Source: Sphaerulina vaccinii
Lineage: Eukaryota; Ascomycota; Dothideomycetes; Mycosphaerellales; Mycosphaerellaceae
DNA: 64,000 bases
Assembly: GCA_022570795.1 (NCBI GenBank)
Contig: JAKUDP010000023.1
Coordinates: forward strand, 806,001 to 870,000
Reading direction: 5' to 3'
Below are positions 43,936-53,892 of this stretch, piece by piece. The first letter of the stretch is position 1. The number at the start of each line of letters is the position of its first letter. Under the pieces are notes generated by a model. That model searched no databases. It saw nothing but the letters and a program-made list of their open reading frames with translations, and was not told the DNA's origin. Made by a program: the position numbers and the translations under genes.

Positions 43936-44235
43936 AAGTAAGACTAGTTACTAGAGGGTTCTCCTAGAAGTTTAGAGTAGACTTTAAAAATACTTTTATA
44001 CTAACTATAAAGTATAATATTTTAAAAGTATTTATAGTAGTTATTTATAAAAAGAACTTAGAGATATACTAAGTAGATATAAATAATATATTTATAAAGA
44101 GCTCTCTAAAAGAAAATATCTATATAATTCTACCTCTAGAAGTAGAGGTTCTACTAAACTAGGTCCTAAAGATTCTAAGAAGTCTCTATAGACTTAAGCA
44201 AGTAGTAAGAGACTAGAATAAACTCTACGTCTTAA
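43936..44235 (+). pseudogene. Copia reverse transcriptase remnant
   Basis: With TAG/TAA read as former Gln, the frame gives VTRGFSQKF, then EIYQVDINNIFIKSSLKENI, then SLYRLKQVVRD. These are the Copia 'ARGFSQ', 'HQMDVKTAFLNG.L.E.IYM' and 'SLYGLKQAPR.W' blocks. The catalytic Asp of VD(I/V) is still present, but multiple stops abolish the product. Confidence 0.85.
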
Positions 44236-44639
44236 AGCTAGAATAGATAGAATTCGATTAATTAGAGATCGACCTATATCTACTTATTTATAGAGAAAGA
44301 AGGATTATAGTCCTAACTTATATAGATAATATACCTATTATAGTACTAGAGCTAAAGAATGTTCTCTAGTTTAAGGAATAGCTTAGTAAAGTCTTTAAGA
44401 TTAAGAATCTAAAGGAGCTAGAAAAGATTCTTAGAATAAAAATAATAAGAGATAGAATTATAGGAACTCTAAAGCTTAATTAAGAATACTATATCTAAAA
44501 GAACCTTATAAAGCTAAATATAACTAAGAAAAATGCCTATTTAACTCTCTTACTAATAGATAGTTATAAAAGCCTTACTAAGGCAATTCTATCTAATAAG
44601 AGATATACTAAATAGAAGTACTAAAGCTAGATAGGTATA

Positions 44640-45010
44640 TAGATATAGCCGATAGTTATAATAAGACTAGATATTACTTTCGCTTTTAGTAGACTAAGTT
44701 TATATATAGCTAACCTAACAAAAGAATATATAAATACTCTAAAGAAACTAGTAAGATACTTTAGGTCGTCTCTAGACCTAGAACTTATATTTAGAAGAGG
44801 TAGTAGAAGCCTTATTAGATATTTAGACTCTAACTATATAATAGATAAAGTAGATAGAGTCTTAATCCTCGGATCTATCTTCTTCCTCTATAGAGTACTA
44901 GTATCTTAGATAAGTAAGAAGTAGAAGTCTATAGTAATATTAACTATAGAGGCTAAGTATATTACTCTAAATATATATACTAAGCAATCTTAATTCCTAG
45001 TAGCACTTCT
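44640..45010 (+). pseudogene. Copia RNase H remnant
   Basis: Reads IRLDITFAFSRLSLYIANLT ('TRPDIAFAVSRLSQY.S.P'), then LVRYFRSSLDLELIF, IFFLYRVLVS, and a terminal LTIEAKYITLNIYTKQ ('STTEAEYMALSEATKQ'). Confidence 0.8.
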
Positions 45011-45425
45011 AAGGTAAATAGACTATATAGAGTTAGTAGAAGAATATTCTTTTTAACTACTTATTAAAGCGAACTCTAATATAGTAAATAAACTTAGACC
45101 TATTTAGATTATAGGGGATAACTAAGTATTTCTAACTCTAGTTAAGGATGCCTATACCTATAAAAGATTAAAATATATTAATATAGCCTATAATAATATT
45201 AGGAAACTCTAGTAGTAAAGGAAGATAGTAGTAGTATATATTCTAATAAAAGAGATAGTTATAGATAGGTTAACTAAGCTAAAGAATAGTTCCTAATTCT
45301 AGGAGTTTATAAAATAACTCTAGCTTATATAAATAGCTCTTCTATACTTAATAAGTTATCGAGATTTGGAATAGAATATAAGTACTAGAATATAGAGTAG
45401 AAGAACTATCTAGCCTAAATAGAAG

Positions 45426-45672
45426 TATTAGAAAGTATAGTCTAGTTAGACTATCTAAGAGATACCCCTTTAGGGATTAGATTATATAATATATATTATA
45501 TAATAGTAGGTTACGTAGCTTATCTAATACTCTATATCTTAGAAGGAGATACAACCTATAACTAACTAATATAATTAATATAATTAGTTCCTATCTAACG
45601 CTTCTACTTCTATCGTATATTAAGACTCTTTCTATATATTATAAGTATATATATTATCATCCTAATTCGATA
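45426..45672 (+). repeat. Right LTR of the Copia element
   Basis: 247 bp. It keeps a few unmutated CG/CA sites (e.g. ATTCGATA at the end) that are TpA in the left copy. Confidence 0.85.
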
Positions 45673-45984
45673 ATACTTAATATTAAAAATAGTTAAAAAT
45701 ATTAAAGTAGTTTAGAAGTAGATAAAAGAAAGAGAAAGTTTAAGAATACTAAAAAGAGTTTTATAGTAAATTTAGTTAAGTAGGTAATAGTAGTAGATAA
45801 CTAGTAAATTACTAGATTTACTTAGAATAGTAAATAAGCTTTATTAAGTAATAGTTCTAAACTAATCTAAAAACTTTACCTTTCTAGATTTAGAAGCTAT
45901 AGTTATAATTAAGAGTATATATATACTATAGGTAATACTAGATATTTACCTAAAGAGGCTAATATATAGTATATATTAATATAG

Positions 45985-46167
45985 TATAATATTATAAATA
46001 GTAGTATAGTAAATTAGGTTATAGATAAAGTATCTAAGAGGAGCGCGAGGGCGCGAACAAGTAAGTATAAGAAAAGCACTAAGCGCGCTAGCCGCATCGG
46101 GCCTAGCTACGTATATATAATAGTTATAAGTAAATATAGGTAGATAGGTAGGTATTAGGTTATAATA
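45985..46167 (-). repeat. Left (3') LTR of the minus-strand Gypsy element
   Basis: 183 bp, nearly identical to 53199-53381. Ends TATAAT...ATAATA, probably RIP-altered TG...CA. Confidence 0.88.
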
Positions 46168-47689
46168 CTACCCCCTTCTAAAAACAGCCTCTATCTATAG
46201 AGGCTCTAATATATATCTATAATATTAAGCTACTTATATTATATATATAAAGGCGACGTTATTATCTAATCTATTATCTAAATTATCTTCTTTATCTAAA
46301 TTGTTATTTAAGCTATATTTCGTATTCTATTCCTTCTAAGTACTAATAGTATCTTCTTATTCTATAATTAGTCTAGCCCTACCTCTACTCTATATCGGAT
46401 ATAAAAGCTCTTCTAGTAATATAAAGTTTGAGTTAGCAAAGACTATATTATTACTTTCGATTATATTTAGGTTAGTATTACTAATATAGGTATTGCGATC
46501 TAAAACATTATGCTCGTTAATAGTATCTACTACGTAACTACTAGCGTCTACTAGTACGTTCGTATTTATAGTATCTTAGCTACTAAAGCTAGTAGTAGAG
46601 CCTTATAGTAAGTATAAACTCGGTATAAGAGCTAGGCTATCCTCTTAAAGACTTAGTATATAGTACTTCTAATCTATTACTTTAACCGACGCGCGAGTTA
46701 CTCGTTGCAAATCTATATGCGAGTCTAGTTCTAGACTAGTTATAAGATACTTAACTTCTATTATTAGTAGGTAAGAAGATATATTAGATATACTATTTAG
46801 TAACTTTATATAAAAAGATGCTACCTTATTAGATGCGCCTTCAAAGTGACTCTTAGGCTCCTATATTAGCTTATTATAACTAACCTACTTTACCTTAAAT
46901 ATCGGTATTAGTTGCTTACTAAGCTCTTTCTACTATATATATATCGGCCTCCGAGTTTCTACTACTATAATCTCTTCTACCTTGTGCTCGAGGTCTCCTC
47001 TATTATCTCCTTCTTAGTAAATATAAATCGGTAGTAGAAGGCTATTAGCCGGCGAGGTTTAACTAGGTAGAGGGTTATTATTAGTAGACTATAGGAGGTT
47101 CGAGTAGAAGATAGAGTACTTCTATATATCTAGTAGAAGGTCGATATAGTATATATTATATAGTAGAATATAAAAAACTTTATATAGCCTAGAGAATTTA
47201 TAATTAAGCTTCTTAGTATTATAGTCTATACCCTAGTTGCGAGTAGCTATATATACTAGGTTATCTTTATAATAGATTAGAGCTAGTATATAGCCGCTAT
47301 TAGCATTGTCTGCCTATCTAGCCTACGCTAAGTATATATATTTACGAGTATACTTATAAATATTAGTAATATACTTACTAAAGTCGCTAGTAGCCTAGGC
47401 GTCTAGCTATTATTTATATAGAAGTACTAGTATATTAGACTAAGTATCGATAATAGGTAGTCTTGTATTATATCTTCTAGTAGCGAAGAAAGGTAATATT
47501 CCTATAGTCTCTAAGTCGTAGTTATTAATTACTAGCTTACTAATAGGTAGAAGATTAACCTAGTTGTTTTGAGTATAGTTATAGAAGGCTCGGAGATACT
47601 ACTTAATACTCTTGTTCGTATTCTTAGACTATCTATCTATTTCTAGGTAGAAAGCTATTAAAGGTTTCTACTTAATATCTAGAAGCTTA

Positions 47690-47830
47690 TAGAAGCGCTT
47701 AAAAAAAGCCGACAACTAGTTAGTTCCTCTATTAATTATAATAGACTCTAGCGCACTATATCTTATAAAGATATTCTTAAGAAATACTAACGCAATATAA
47801 GGAGCGTCAAGCCGATATATAGGGATAGTA
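47690..47830 (-). pseudogene. Gypsy integrase remnant
   Basis: The minus-strand frame reads RLDAPYIALVFLKNIFIRYS then ALESIIINRGTN, matching the 'A..FL..V...HG.PESIVSDRGTQF' core of Gypsy integrases. The catalytic Asp of 'SDRG' is now Asn, a G-to-A RIP-type change. Confidence 0.8.
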
Positions 47831-49379
47831 TACTACTCTTTAGTTAAGTAGTAGGTTGCTATTAAAATATTCTTATATACTACTCTATTAATCTTGCTCT
47901 TTGAGAGTAGTAGCTTAATAATAAAGTCTATTATAATATATTACTATAGTCGGTATAGTATAGGTAATAGTGCAAGTAGGCTACTATATACTTAAGTAGT
48001 TGCTTTCGTAGTTCTATATACCTTGCAGTTATAGATAAATCGCTTTACTATCTACTATACGAATAGCTATATATAGAAGCGCGTTAAGAGGCCGAACGTC
48101 TTTATAATACTAGGGTATCTAGTAGCTAATATACTATAGTAATCCTTAATTACGAAGGTTCGTATTAGATATATAATCTTAGAATCTATTAGTAGTATAA
48201 GTATACTAGCTTCTCTAAACCTATTAGTAATATATATTCTCTAATTATATACTATTACTAATACTTAATCTATTTTATATTATCGAAGGAAACTAGCTAT
48301 CTGCCTAAGTAATAGTTCTTTAAGCGCTTGTTAGACTAGCTTCTCTTAGTATAGCTATTTAATTACTATCGGTAGATCTATATTCTCTATAGCTATAATA
48401 TCGGCGATCTTGTTACTACCGATATTCTTATCTTCTATTAGGTTTATCGCTACTACCTTTAGTATAATATCTAGTCTATTAGGGCTAAGGATTATCTACT
48501 ATTAGTATAGAACTCTTAGATTATCTAGCAAAGTAGGCAGGTCTTAGAATTGTTATATTAAGCTATTAGGTTTAGTACCTTGCAAGCTAGGTCTATATAT
48601 AATTTTGAAGTTAAACTATAATAAGAACTTAGCCTAATAGGCTTGTCGTCTATTAAGCTACTTAGTAGTTATAAAATACTCTAAGTTCTTATAGTTAGAT
48701 AGTACTCGGATATAATTATTACTATTAAAGCGTTCGAAGTTGCTATCTGCTTCTCCCTCCTCTACTATAAGCTCTAGACGCTATTCTTTAAAGGCTAGAA
48801 TAATAGTAAGGAGTTCCTTATCGTAGATCTTGTAGTTATACTCTATAGGACTTATCTTCTTAGATATATACGCAACCGGCTTCTATTTCTTAGTAATAGA
48901 GTTAAGCTATAAAAGTATAGCTATAGTAATATAGTTAGATATATTAGTTTCTATAACTATCTACTACCCTACGTAGTATATTTCTAATATTAGGTTAGCT
49001 ACGAAGGCTTGCTTAAGGTCCTTAAAAGCCTTCTCGTATTTAGTAGTCTATATAAACTTAATATAGCCCTTCTTATCTAAGGCCTTACTATTACTAGCCT
49101 TCCTTGTTAGAGCTATTAATAGTGCTATAATACGGCCAAACTTATCGATAAACTTGTAGTAGAAGTTGCTAAAGCTAAGGAAGGCCTATATATCCTTAAT
49201 ATAGATAGGAGTCTCCTATACTATAATTGTAGCAATTTTCTTAGGATCTATATATACCCTATCTTTGCTAATAATTATACTAAGGTACTTAGTCTTATAG
49301 ATAAAGAACTTATACTTTTTAATATCTAGTTATAATCTAGTATCGAGAAGTTTCTATATTACTTTCTATATATATTATA

Positions 49380-49530
49380 TATATTCTTTACGAGTGTCGC
49401 TAAATACTAGGTAATTATCGAGATATATAGAGTAGAATATATTAAGGAAGTCTCGTAATATATTATTAATATAGCTCTAGAAGATGCCTAGTATATTATA
49501 AGCCCCGAATAGTATTATAACGTATTTGAA
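49380..49530 (-). pseudogene. Gypsy reverse transcriptase remnant
   Basis: The minus-strand frame reads LRDFLNIFYSIYLDNYLVFS, the 'L...L..F...YLDDILIFS' palm motif. The second catalytic Asp has become Asn (GAT to AAT). Upstream, RGAYNTPG-like sequence corresponds to 'FGL.NAP.TFQ'. Confidence 0.82.
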
Positions 49531-52500
49531 CTAACTATAGCAAGTAGTAAATACAGTCTTCTATATATCTCTAGCTACTATATAGATACGATTAAATACT
49601 ATAATAACGTCTAGCTTAGTAAACTATTCCTTGCCTAAGATGCGGTTTAGAGTTTCTTAAACTAATAGAATAGAATATCGTAACTTAATTATTAACGCGT
49701 TAAGTCTACGATAGTTAATATAGATGCGCAGACTACTATTTAGCTTCTTAATAATAAGAACTAGTACTACTATAGAGGAAACTAAGCTGCGAATATTACT
49801 TTTCTCGAGTTAATTATTAATCTACTTCTTAATAACCTTATTCTTATATTAAGATATAGGGTAGGGGCGTTTAAAAGGTAGAATAGTACTATCCTTAAGC
49901 TTGATCGCATAGTCGATACTAGGTCTATATAGTAGAAGCTTTTCTACTTCTCTCTAGTCGAATAGGGCTATAAAGTCTTAGAACTTCTTCGGTAGTATAT
50001 CCTTAACTATATTATAAATAGTTAGGTTCGTCGTACTAGTTATAAACTTCTTATAGTCTACTATAGCTATAGCGCATACTCGTGCCTAGCGAGTATATTT
50101 ATCGATAACTATAGCTACTAATCTACTATAGTAGATAAAAGCTTTCCCTACCTTTATAGTATAAGTAGTTAGCCTATCTAAGAGTATCTATTTCTACTTA
50201 TCCTAACTAACTATCTATATAGTATAAATCTCGGTACCTTTCTATTATAATATACGTTATAGTATTATAGGGCTAATCTCTATAATATCTAGTATATCTA
50301 TATCTATAGCTTTCTCCTTATATATATAAATATATATAGTTGCTAGAAAGCTCTATACTAAAGTATACTTATAGTTAATCTTATATAAGGTAGAGTCTAG
50401 TATTATCCTATCTTCTATCTATATAATACTTGGCTAATATTAGTCGAACTACCTACGACTAAGAACTATATCGTAGTCCGGATCTAGCTTAGTAACAAAA
50501 GTATAGAACTATTTAAGGTAGCCTCTAATATTAAAGTTTATTTTCGCGACGTACTTAATATCTACTAAAGCTTGTTCGCTAGTAGCTAGTCCGAGCTACC
50601 TAGCTTGTTCGAAGAGAATAAGAGTAAAGTATTATTTATATTTATATACAAAGGATAAATTAATATAACGAGAGTTGGCTCTATAATTAAGATAAAGTCT
50701 AGTATTCTAATTGTTAGCTATACTATCTATAATAATATACTCTATAATCTCTAGTAATATACCTAGTAATTCTACTATTTCTATCTCCTTTTAGATAGTA
50801 GTAGAAAGCGCTTTTAGCTTTGTTAATTTATTGCAACTTCTACTTATTATACTTAAGTAGAGGTCTCGCTATTTCCCTAACTACTATTATTAGTATTAGA
50901 GCTACTATTAGTACTTATAGTATTAGCGCGTAGTAGCATCTAGTACTTTTTAAAGACGCAAGCTAGATTACGACTATAGTAACTATACTTATAGTAGCGT
51001 AGGTAGTAACTACTTCGAATAAGTTTAAAGCGCTTATTATTAGTAAGTAGCTTTAGATTCTTAAACTTCTCTAGTAGATCGGAGTATAGAAGTAGGCCGC
51101 TATTATTATTATTATTACTACCTCTACTATTAGAACCTCTACGACCTCTATACTAACCTCTACTACTACCTCGGTTTCCTCTACTACTGCAATTGTTATT
51201 ATTATCGGTACAAGCTAGCTTGTTCGCATCGAGCTAAGCAAAGCTATTCTAGATATTATATAGGCGATCTATTAACTCTTTAAGAGTATAGTATATAGAG
51301 CTATTAATTAGATAATTGCTATAGTAGTAGTTAAGAGAGCCTTCGAGTAGCTACTTCTCGGACTTAGCTATAAGATAAATACAAGTATAGCACTTCTAGA
51401 ACTTAATATAGTAAGTACTAAATAACTCCTTATCTCCTTACTTAAGCGTAGACAACTTATAGAATAAATAGTTAGCTTAGTTATACTAGCTATAGCGCTC
51501 GGTTATATACTCTAGTATCTTATCGAGAGACTTAAAAGAGTCGATAGTAGCTCGCTTATTAATATAGAAGGGGATGCGTAGGTTAAGGAGTTGCTATATA
51601 TCTAGCTTAGTAAAGCTATAAATATAGGTAAGTAATAAGTTAATATTATAGAAGGTACTACTACTAACTTTATTCTCGATATCGCGTATCTACTTATTAA
51701 AGGCTAGCTCTCTATTATTACTAAACTTGTCTAGTATATAGATATTGCGACTACCCTTAATAGTAAGGACCTATCTGTCGTTATACTAAATAAAGTTCGA
51801 CGTGCTAGATTAGGCGCCTAGAGTATTACTATTATTAATATAGCGACTACGTTCTTACTAGAGGAGGTCTCTATTAGGACTATAGGTATCTCCTTTATAG
51901 CGTCTAATATAAAGTAAATATAATAAGCTATTATAGCGGCCGCGAGGTCTAGATCGCGAGTATAAGTTATAGTAGCCTCGACCTTTAGAGGAATCTCCTC
52001 TACCTCCGCCTCTGCTACTACTACTAGTACTAGTACTAGCACTATTAGCTAGTAGGTAGCTACGCGAGAAGGGGCTTAAGTTACGACGAGAGAGCTACTA
52101 GATATACTCCTCGAGTTCCTTATTCTTCTAAGTAATATTTATAATATTATTATATAAGATACTAAGCTCGAGTAAGGTTTCTTAACTAGCCTTAGCTTCT
52201 TAAGCCTCTAATTAATTAACCTTCTTTTATAGTTTATTAGATAGATTCTTATAGAAGTCCTTATATTACTTAATATCTTCTATATTCTTTTTTAACTCGG
52301 CTATAAAAGCTTTGCTATTATTATTAATAATGTTGCCGAGCTCTCTATTAATTATATTCTATAGTCGCTATACCTTAGTTATAGCTGCATCCTTCTCTAT
52401 AACTAAAGCGTCCTTTTTGGCACTTAGTATCTCTTTCTTAGTACTTAAAGTATTTCTCTTAGACTCGAGTCTATTATACTAAGCGACTATATTCTTATTC

Positions 52501-53198
52501 TTCTATTAATTAAGTTCGTTAGCTTCCTAAACAACTACTAACTAGTTTAGAGCTAGCTTATAGTTATAGAAGATATTATAAAGTATATTATATATACCCT
52601 CTAGTACTACTTTAGTAATATTTTAAAGCTTAAAGGGAGATAGACTCTTAAGAAGAGCGACTTCTAATATAACTTCCTTACTAGCTATATTAGTAAAAGT
52701 AATCTAAGTATAGTCTTTATTAAATAAGTTATTATACTTATAGGTAATATACTCGAAGAGGTTAAGACTATCCTTAAAGTTAGGCTCTTCTTCGATTATT
52801 AAGAGCTTGTTAGTAATCTCCTACTACTATTAGTAGAGTGCGTCGGCATGCTAGTAGAATGCGTTGCCTTCTAGTTAGCAACTTTGGATTTGAGAATCTA
52901 TATTAGTAGCTCTAAAAAGCGACTTGCAATTAAGAATAGATATATATAGGTTAAGACTGCGAGCGCCTAGTAGATTGCTATTAAGTCTCGCTATATTAAA
53001 GTAGCTCGACTCGACTAAGAACTAAGGTCTATAACTGCTATAGTAACTATAACTTTAACTAAGAACTATAATCTTACTATAGGCGCGCTCTTACTAGAGC
53101 TACCTCGAGTTTGTACTTTTAGTATAAGACGCATTCTAAACGCAGCGTTAACTATAACTATAACTAGGAACTATATACTATAAGTAAGGTCTATAAAG

Positions 53199-53381
53199 TA
53201 TAATATTATAAATAGTAGTATAGTAAATTAGGTTATAGATAAAGTATCTAAAAAGAGTATAAAAGTACAAATAAGTAAGTATAAGAAAAGCGCCAAGCGC
53301 GCTAGCCGCATCGGGCCTAGCCGCGTATATATAATAGTTACAAGTAAATATAGATAGGTAGGTAGGTATTAGGTTATAATA
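53199..53381 (-). repeat. Right (5') LTR of the minus-strand Gypsy element
   Basis: 183 bp, paired with 45985-46167 and followed by target duplication TATAG. Confidence 0.88.
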
Positions 53382-53513
53382 TATAGCTATAATTAAAAGC
53401 TATTATATAGATACTAGTAATATCTAGTATATATTTTTTTTACTTTATCGATACTTAGAGCTTAAGGTAGTTACGTTCTTTATTAGGTAATTAAAGAATC
53501 TAGTAGGGGAGAA

Positions 53514-53712
53514 TATAATAGGCTTATTAGAATAGCTTTAGATTAGAAATATTAATTATTATAGCCGAGTTTAATAATATAGTCTAATACTTAGAGGATA
53601 ACTTAATCGAGATTTGGCAGTGCCACTTAGCGTCCCTAATACAGTGTATATAGTTAGAGGTTTTTCTCAGATAGTCGCCAAGCAAGCCCCATCACCCCGG
53701 AAGATAATCTCA
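53514..53712 (+). repeat. Right LTR of the outer element, next to ORC4
   Basis: 199 bp. Its left half is RIP-mutated (TATAATAGG for TGTGACAGG) and its right half nearly clean (GCCCCATCACCCCGG survives), ending TCA before target duplication ACTG. It ends 180 bp upstream of the ORC4 start codon. Confidence 0.85.
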
Positions 53713-53892
53713 ACTGTGGATCCGTCCGATCAGCGGAGTTCGTTCCATGTTCGCGTTTCCATCTGCACTTCACGCGCCAACGACACCTTGAACACATACA
53801 CGCACTTCAGTCATCTTTTAAGTGTGAAGAGATACCACTACGACACCAATGGCAAACAGGCAATAGCACGAACACATCCAGCTCTACTCGCC
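53713..53892 (+). promoter_or_regulatory. Remaining ORC4 upstream region
   Basis: Only 180 bp separate the LTR from the ORC4 ATG, and the first 4 bp are the target duplication. Whatever promoter elements lay farther upstream were moved 16 kb away, to the left of 37639. Confidence 0.5.

Larger units (their letters stand above)
40092..45672 (+). mobile_element. Ty1/Copia LTR retrotransposon, RIP-degraded, nested
   Basis: LTRs are at 40092-40337 and 45426-45672 (about 246 bp; ancestral ends TG...CA now TA...TA). Directly after the left LTR, GGTTATAAGCC (40338-40348) matches, after reversing one RIP change, the complement of the initiator tRNA-Met anticodon stem-loop. This is the half-tRNA primer site used by Copia elements. 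The Copia order integrase, reverse transcriptase, RNase H is readable on the plus strand through TAG/TAA stops. No clear target duplication is left. It lies inside the outer Gypsy-like element. Confidence 0.88.
45985..53381 (-). mobile_element. Ty3/Gypsy LTR retrotransposon, RIP-degraded, nested
   Basis: 7,397 bp with 183-bp LTRs at 45985-46167 and 53199-53381 and a perfect 5-bp duplication TATAG at 45980-45984 and 53382-53386. A polypurine tract on the minus strand (AGAAGGGGGTAG) abuts the left LTR, so the element is minus-strand. Reverse transcriptase (about 49,380-49,530) precedes integrase (about 47,690-47,830) in minus-strand order, which is the Gypsy order. RIP is somewhat milder here than in the Copia element, and CG-containing codons persist. 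It lies inside the outer element. Confidence 0.9.
37639..53712 (+). mobile_element. Outer Ty3/Gypsy-like LTR retrotransposon, RIP-degraded, hosting two others
   Basis: LTRs lie at 37639-37834 and 53514-53712, flanked by a 4-bp duplication ACTG (37635-37638, 53713-53716). A polypurine tract (GTAGGGGAGAA, 53503-53513) abuts the right LTR, so the element is plus-strand. Own sequence remains at 37639-40091, 45673-45984 and 53387-53712, about 3.1 kb in total. The rest is two later insertions. The body holds a Gag with zinc knuckle and a retropepsin-like region. There is no room for reverse transcriptase or integrase, so it was non-autonomous or internally deleted. Nearly all CpA/TpG sites have become TpA, giving many TAG/TAA stops. 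Confidence 0.85.

Noticed and set aside
50930..51010. Zinc knuckle in the Gag of the minus-strand Gypsy element
   Set aside because: The Tyr/Cys pattern is suggestive, but the spacing after the second ligand does not fit CX4HX4C, so it is not claimed.
51818..52042. 74-codon hydrophobic minus-strand frame in the AT-rich block
   Set aside because: It is a chance open stretch in the RIP-degraded Gypsy element.
37560..53640. Mitochondrial DNA insertion or centromere as the cause of the AT-rich block
   Set aside because: The block is fully accounted for by paired LTRs, target duplications, polypurine tracts and readable Copia and Gypsy domains, so neither is needed.
53614..53892. N-terminal extension of ORC4
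   Set aside because: The extra codons come from the retrotransposon LTR and its flank and include no ATG. Conserved-looking ORC4 sequence starts at ATG 53893.
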